A program made the position numbers and the translations under genes. Of a stretch of 5,641 nucleotides of DNA, positions 4,961 to 5,641 are shown piece after piece; positions within the stretch are counted from its first letter, which is position 1, and each line of letters opens with the position of its first letter. This DNA is from Nitriliruptoraceae bacterium. GTDB taxonomy: Bacteria; Actinomycetota; Nitriliruptoria; Nitriliruptorales; Nitriliruptoraceae. A model generated the notes under the pieces. It worked only from the letters and a program-made list of their open reading frames with translations, did no database searches and was not told where the DNA came from. The stretch covers positions 1 through 5,641 of the forward strand of contig SKNP01000510.1 of the NCBI GenBank assembly GCA_007120485.1, read 5' to 3'.

Positions 4961-5081
4961 GCGTGCACATGGCTGGCGCCCGGTTCGGCAAGGGGTGTGG
5001 GCGGCGTGCGGCGGCGCCGCGGCGTTCGCGGGGATGACGCCCGGTCACGCCAGGGCCGCGGGCGGTGCCGCCATGCCGACG

Positions 5082-5420
5082 TCAGGGGAGCAGGCGCGCC
5101 ACCAGCCCGCCGACCGAGCGCACGACGTCGTCGGGCGCCCGCGCGATGAACGACGAACGCCGCGCCACCCAGTCCACGCTCTTTACCTGATCGGCGAGCA
5201 CCACGCCGTCGACCGGGAAGCCTGCCGGCAGGGCCACCTCGAATGGGTACCCCTTGACCTGCCGCGTGATGGGGCATACGAGCGCCAGGCCGGTGCGCGC
5301 GTGGTACGAGCGCGGGCTGAGGATCAGGGCCGGTCGACGACCATCCTGCTCGTGACCCGACCTCGGCGCGAAGTCGAGCCACACGGCGTCGCCGCGCTCC
5401 GGGGCGTCGGCGGCGCTCAC
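5082..5420 (-). CDS. mazF: MazF/PemK-family mRNA interferase toxin
   Basis: A 112-residue protein matching the MazF family along its whole length: RGDAVWLDFAPRSGHEQDGR (9-28), RPALILSPRSYHARTGLALV (29-48), CPITRQVKGYPFEVALP (49-65), and VVLADQVKSVDWVARR (73-88). Glu24, Arg29 and Thr52 fall at the positions I recall as functionally important in E. coli MazF. MazF enzymes cut RNA at short sequence motifs, and the free toxin is held inactive by MazE. The start is GTG 5420, overlapping the mazE stop by four bases (GTGA), so the two are translated together. The frame is clean and of normal length, and the toxin is probably active. The cleavage motif cannot be read from the sequence. Confidence 0.9.
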   Translation of the reverse strand: MSAADAPERGDAVWLDFAPRSGHEQDGRRPALILSPRSYHARTGLALVCPITRQVKGYPFEVALPAGFPVDGVVLADQVKSVDWVARRSSFIARAPDDVVRSVGGLVARLLP

Positions 5421-5641
5421 CAGGCCTCCCGGCCCTTGCCGGGGCCGGTGTCGATCGCGGCGTGGAGGTTCTCGTCGGTGATGGAGGCCAGGAGCACGTC
5501 CAGGCTCGGCGTCGACGACGGCGTGACGACGAGCGACGGCCCAGCGACGCTCAACTCGACCTCGCTCCCCTCGTCGATGGCCAGGTCGCGGGCGTACGCC
5601 CGCGGGATGCGGATGGCGAGGCTGTTCCCCCAGCGCTGGAC
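5417..5641 (-). CDS. mazE: MazE-type AbrB-fold antitoxin (5' end outside window)
   Basis: The minus-strand frame enters at 5641 and ends at TGA 5417-5419, giving 74 residues. VQRWGNSLAIRIPRAYARDL followed by AIDEGSEVELSVAGPSLVVTP is the SpoVT/AbrB swapped-hairpin DNA-binding domain of MazE, lacking only the first few residues. The acidic, less conserved tail (TPSLDVLLASITDENLHAAI) is the part expected to wrap around MazF and block its RNA site. The stop overlaps the mazF start. Like other MazE proteins it should repress its own promoter, which lies beyond the window. Confidence 0.88.
   Translation of the reverse strand, partial: VQRWGNSLAIRIPRAYARDLAIDEGSEVELSVAGPSLVVTPSSTPSLDVLLASITDENLHAAIDTGPGKGREAW

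Noticed and set aside
5000..5072. GC-rich palindromes such as GGCGGTGCCGCC downstream of mazF
   Set aside because: Short perfect palindromes are expected in such GC-rich DNA; there is no T-run on either strand to support a terminator.
1..5641. Search for CRISPR arrays, tRNA/rRNA genes, transposase genes and terminal inverted repeats
   Set aside because: None seen: no regularly spaced repeats, no tRNA-like arm pattern such as GTTCRANYC with matching stems, and no transposase motifs.

Overview
The window is GC-rich (roughly 70 percent by eye) bacterial DNA with tightly packed genes. The codon use and protein families fit a soil or environmental bacterium of the Acidobacteriota/Gemmatimonadota kind, but nothing here fixes the taxon. 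It is an accessory region dominated by small toxin-antitoxin (TA) and nucleotidyltransferase genes, many of them broken, around a short block of intact chromosomal-looking genes.

Layout. Bases 1-320 hold the 3' end of an MntA-type nucleotidyltransferase overlapping a HepT-type partner that has lost its middle in frame. Bases 321-767 have no intact gene but carry a minus-strand relic resembling a ParE/RelE toxin. Bases 768-1178 encode a 5'-shortened nucleotidyltransferase-fold protein with a changed active-site motif. Bases 1343-3375 form the best-preserved block: a membrane-anchored subtilisin-like (S8) peptidase, translationally overlapping a 68-residue glycine-zipper membrane protein, followed by an orphan P-loop kinase-like protein. 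Bases 3479-4213 are a gene graveyard: a second, frameshifted MntA, a HepT fragment, and then two pieces of the C-terminal part of a UvrA-like ATPase joined by an internal deletion. Bases 4274-5641, all on the minus strand, hold two apparently intact type II TA modules: mazEF (mazE cut by the window edge) upstream and vapBC downstream, with a candidate operator in front of vapB.

Most interesting point. The two MntA/HepT loci (1-203 and 3628-3832) are copies of one another. Their first 80 bases are identical apart from one inserted T, and the rest is about 84 percent identical. They decayed in complementary ways: copy 1 keeps the HepT ends but lacks the centre, and copy 2 keeps the centre but lacks the C-terminal part. 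Neither keeps the region that normally bears the HepT RX4HXY active-site motif. With the ParE relic, the altered nucleotidyltransferase and the two live TA modules, this looks like a TA-rich hotspot of gain, duplication and decay. I do not see clear evidence for a wholly new system; the peptidase/glycine-zipper pair and the unassigned P-loop protein are the best candidates for undescribed function.
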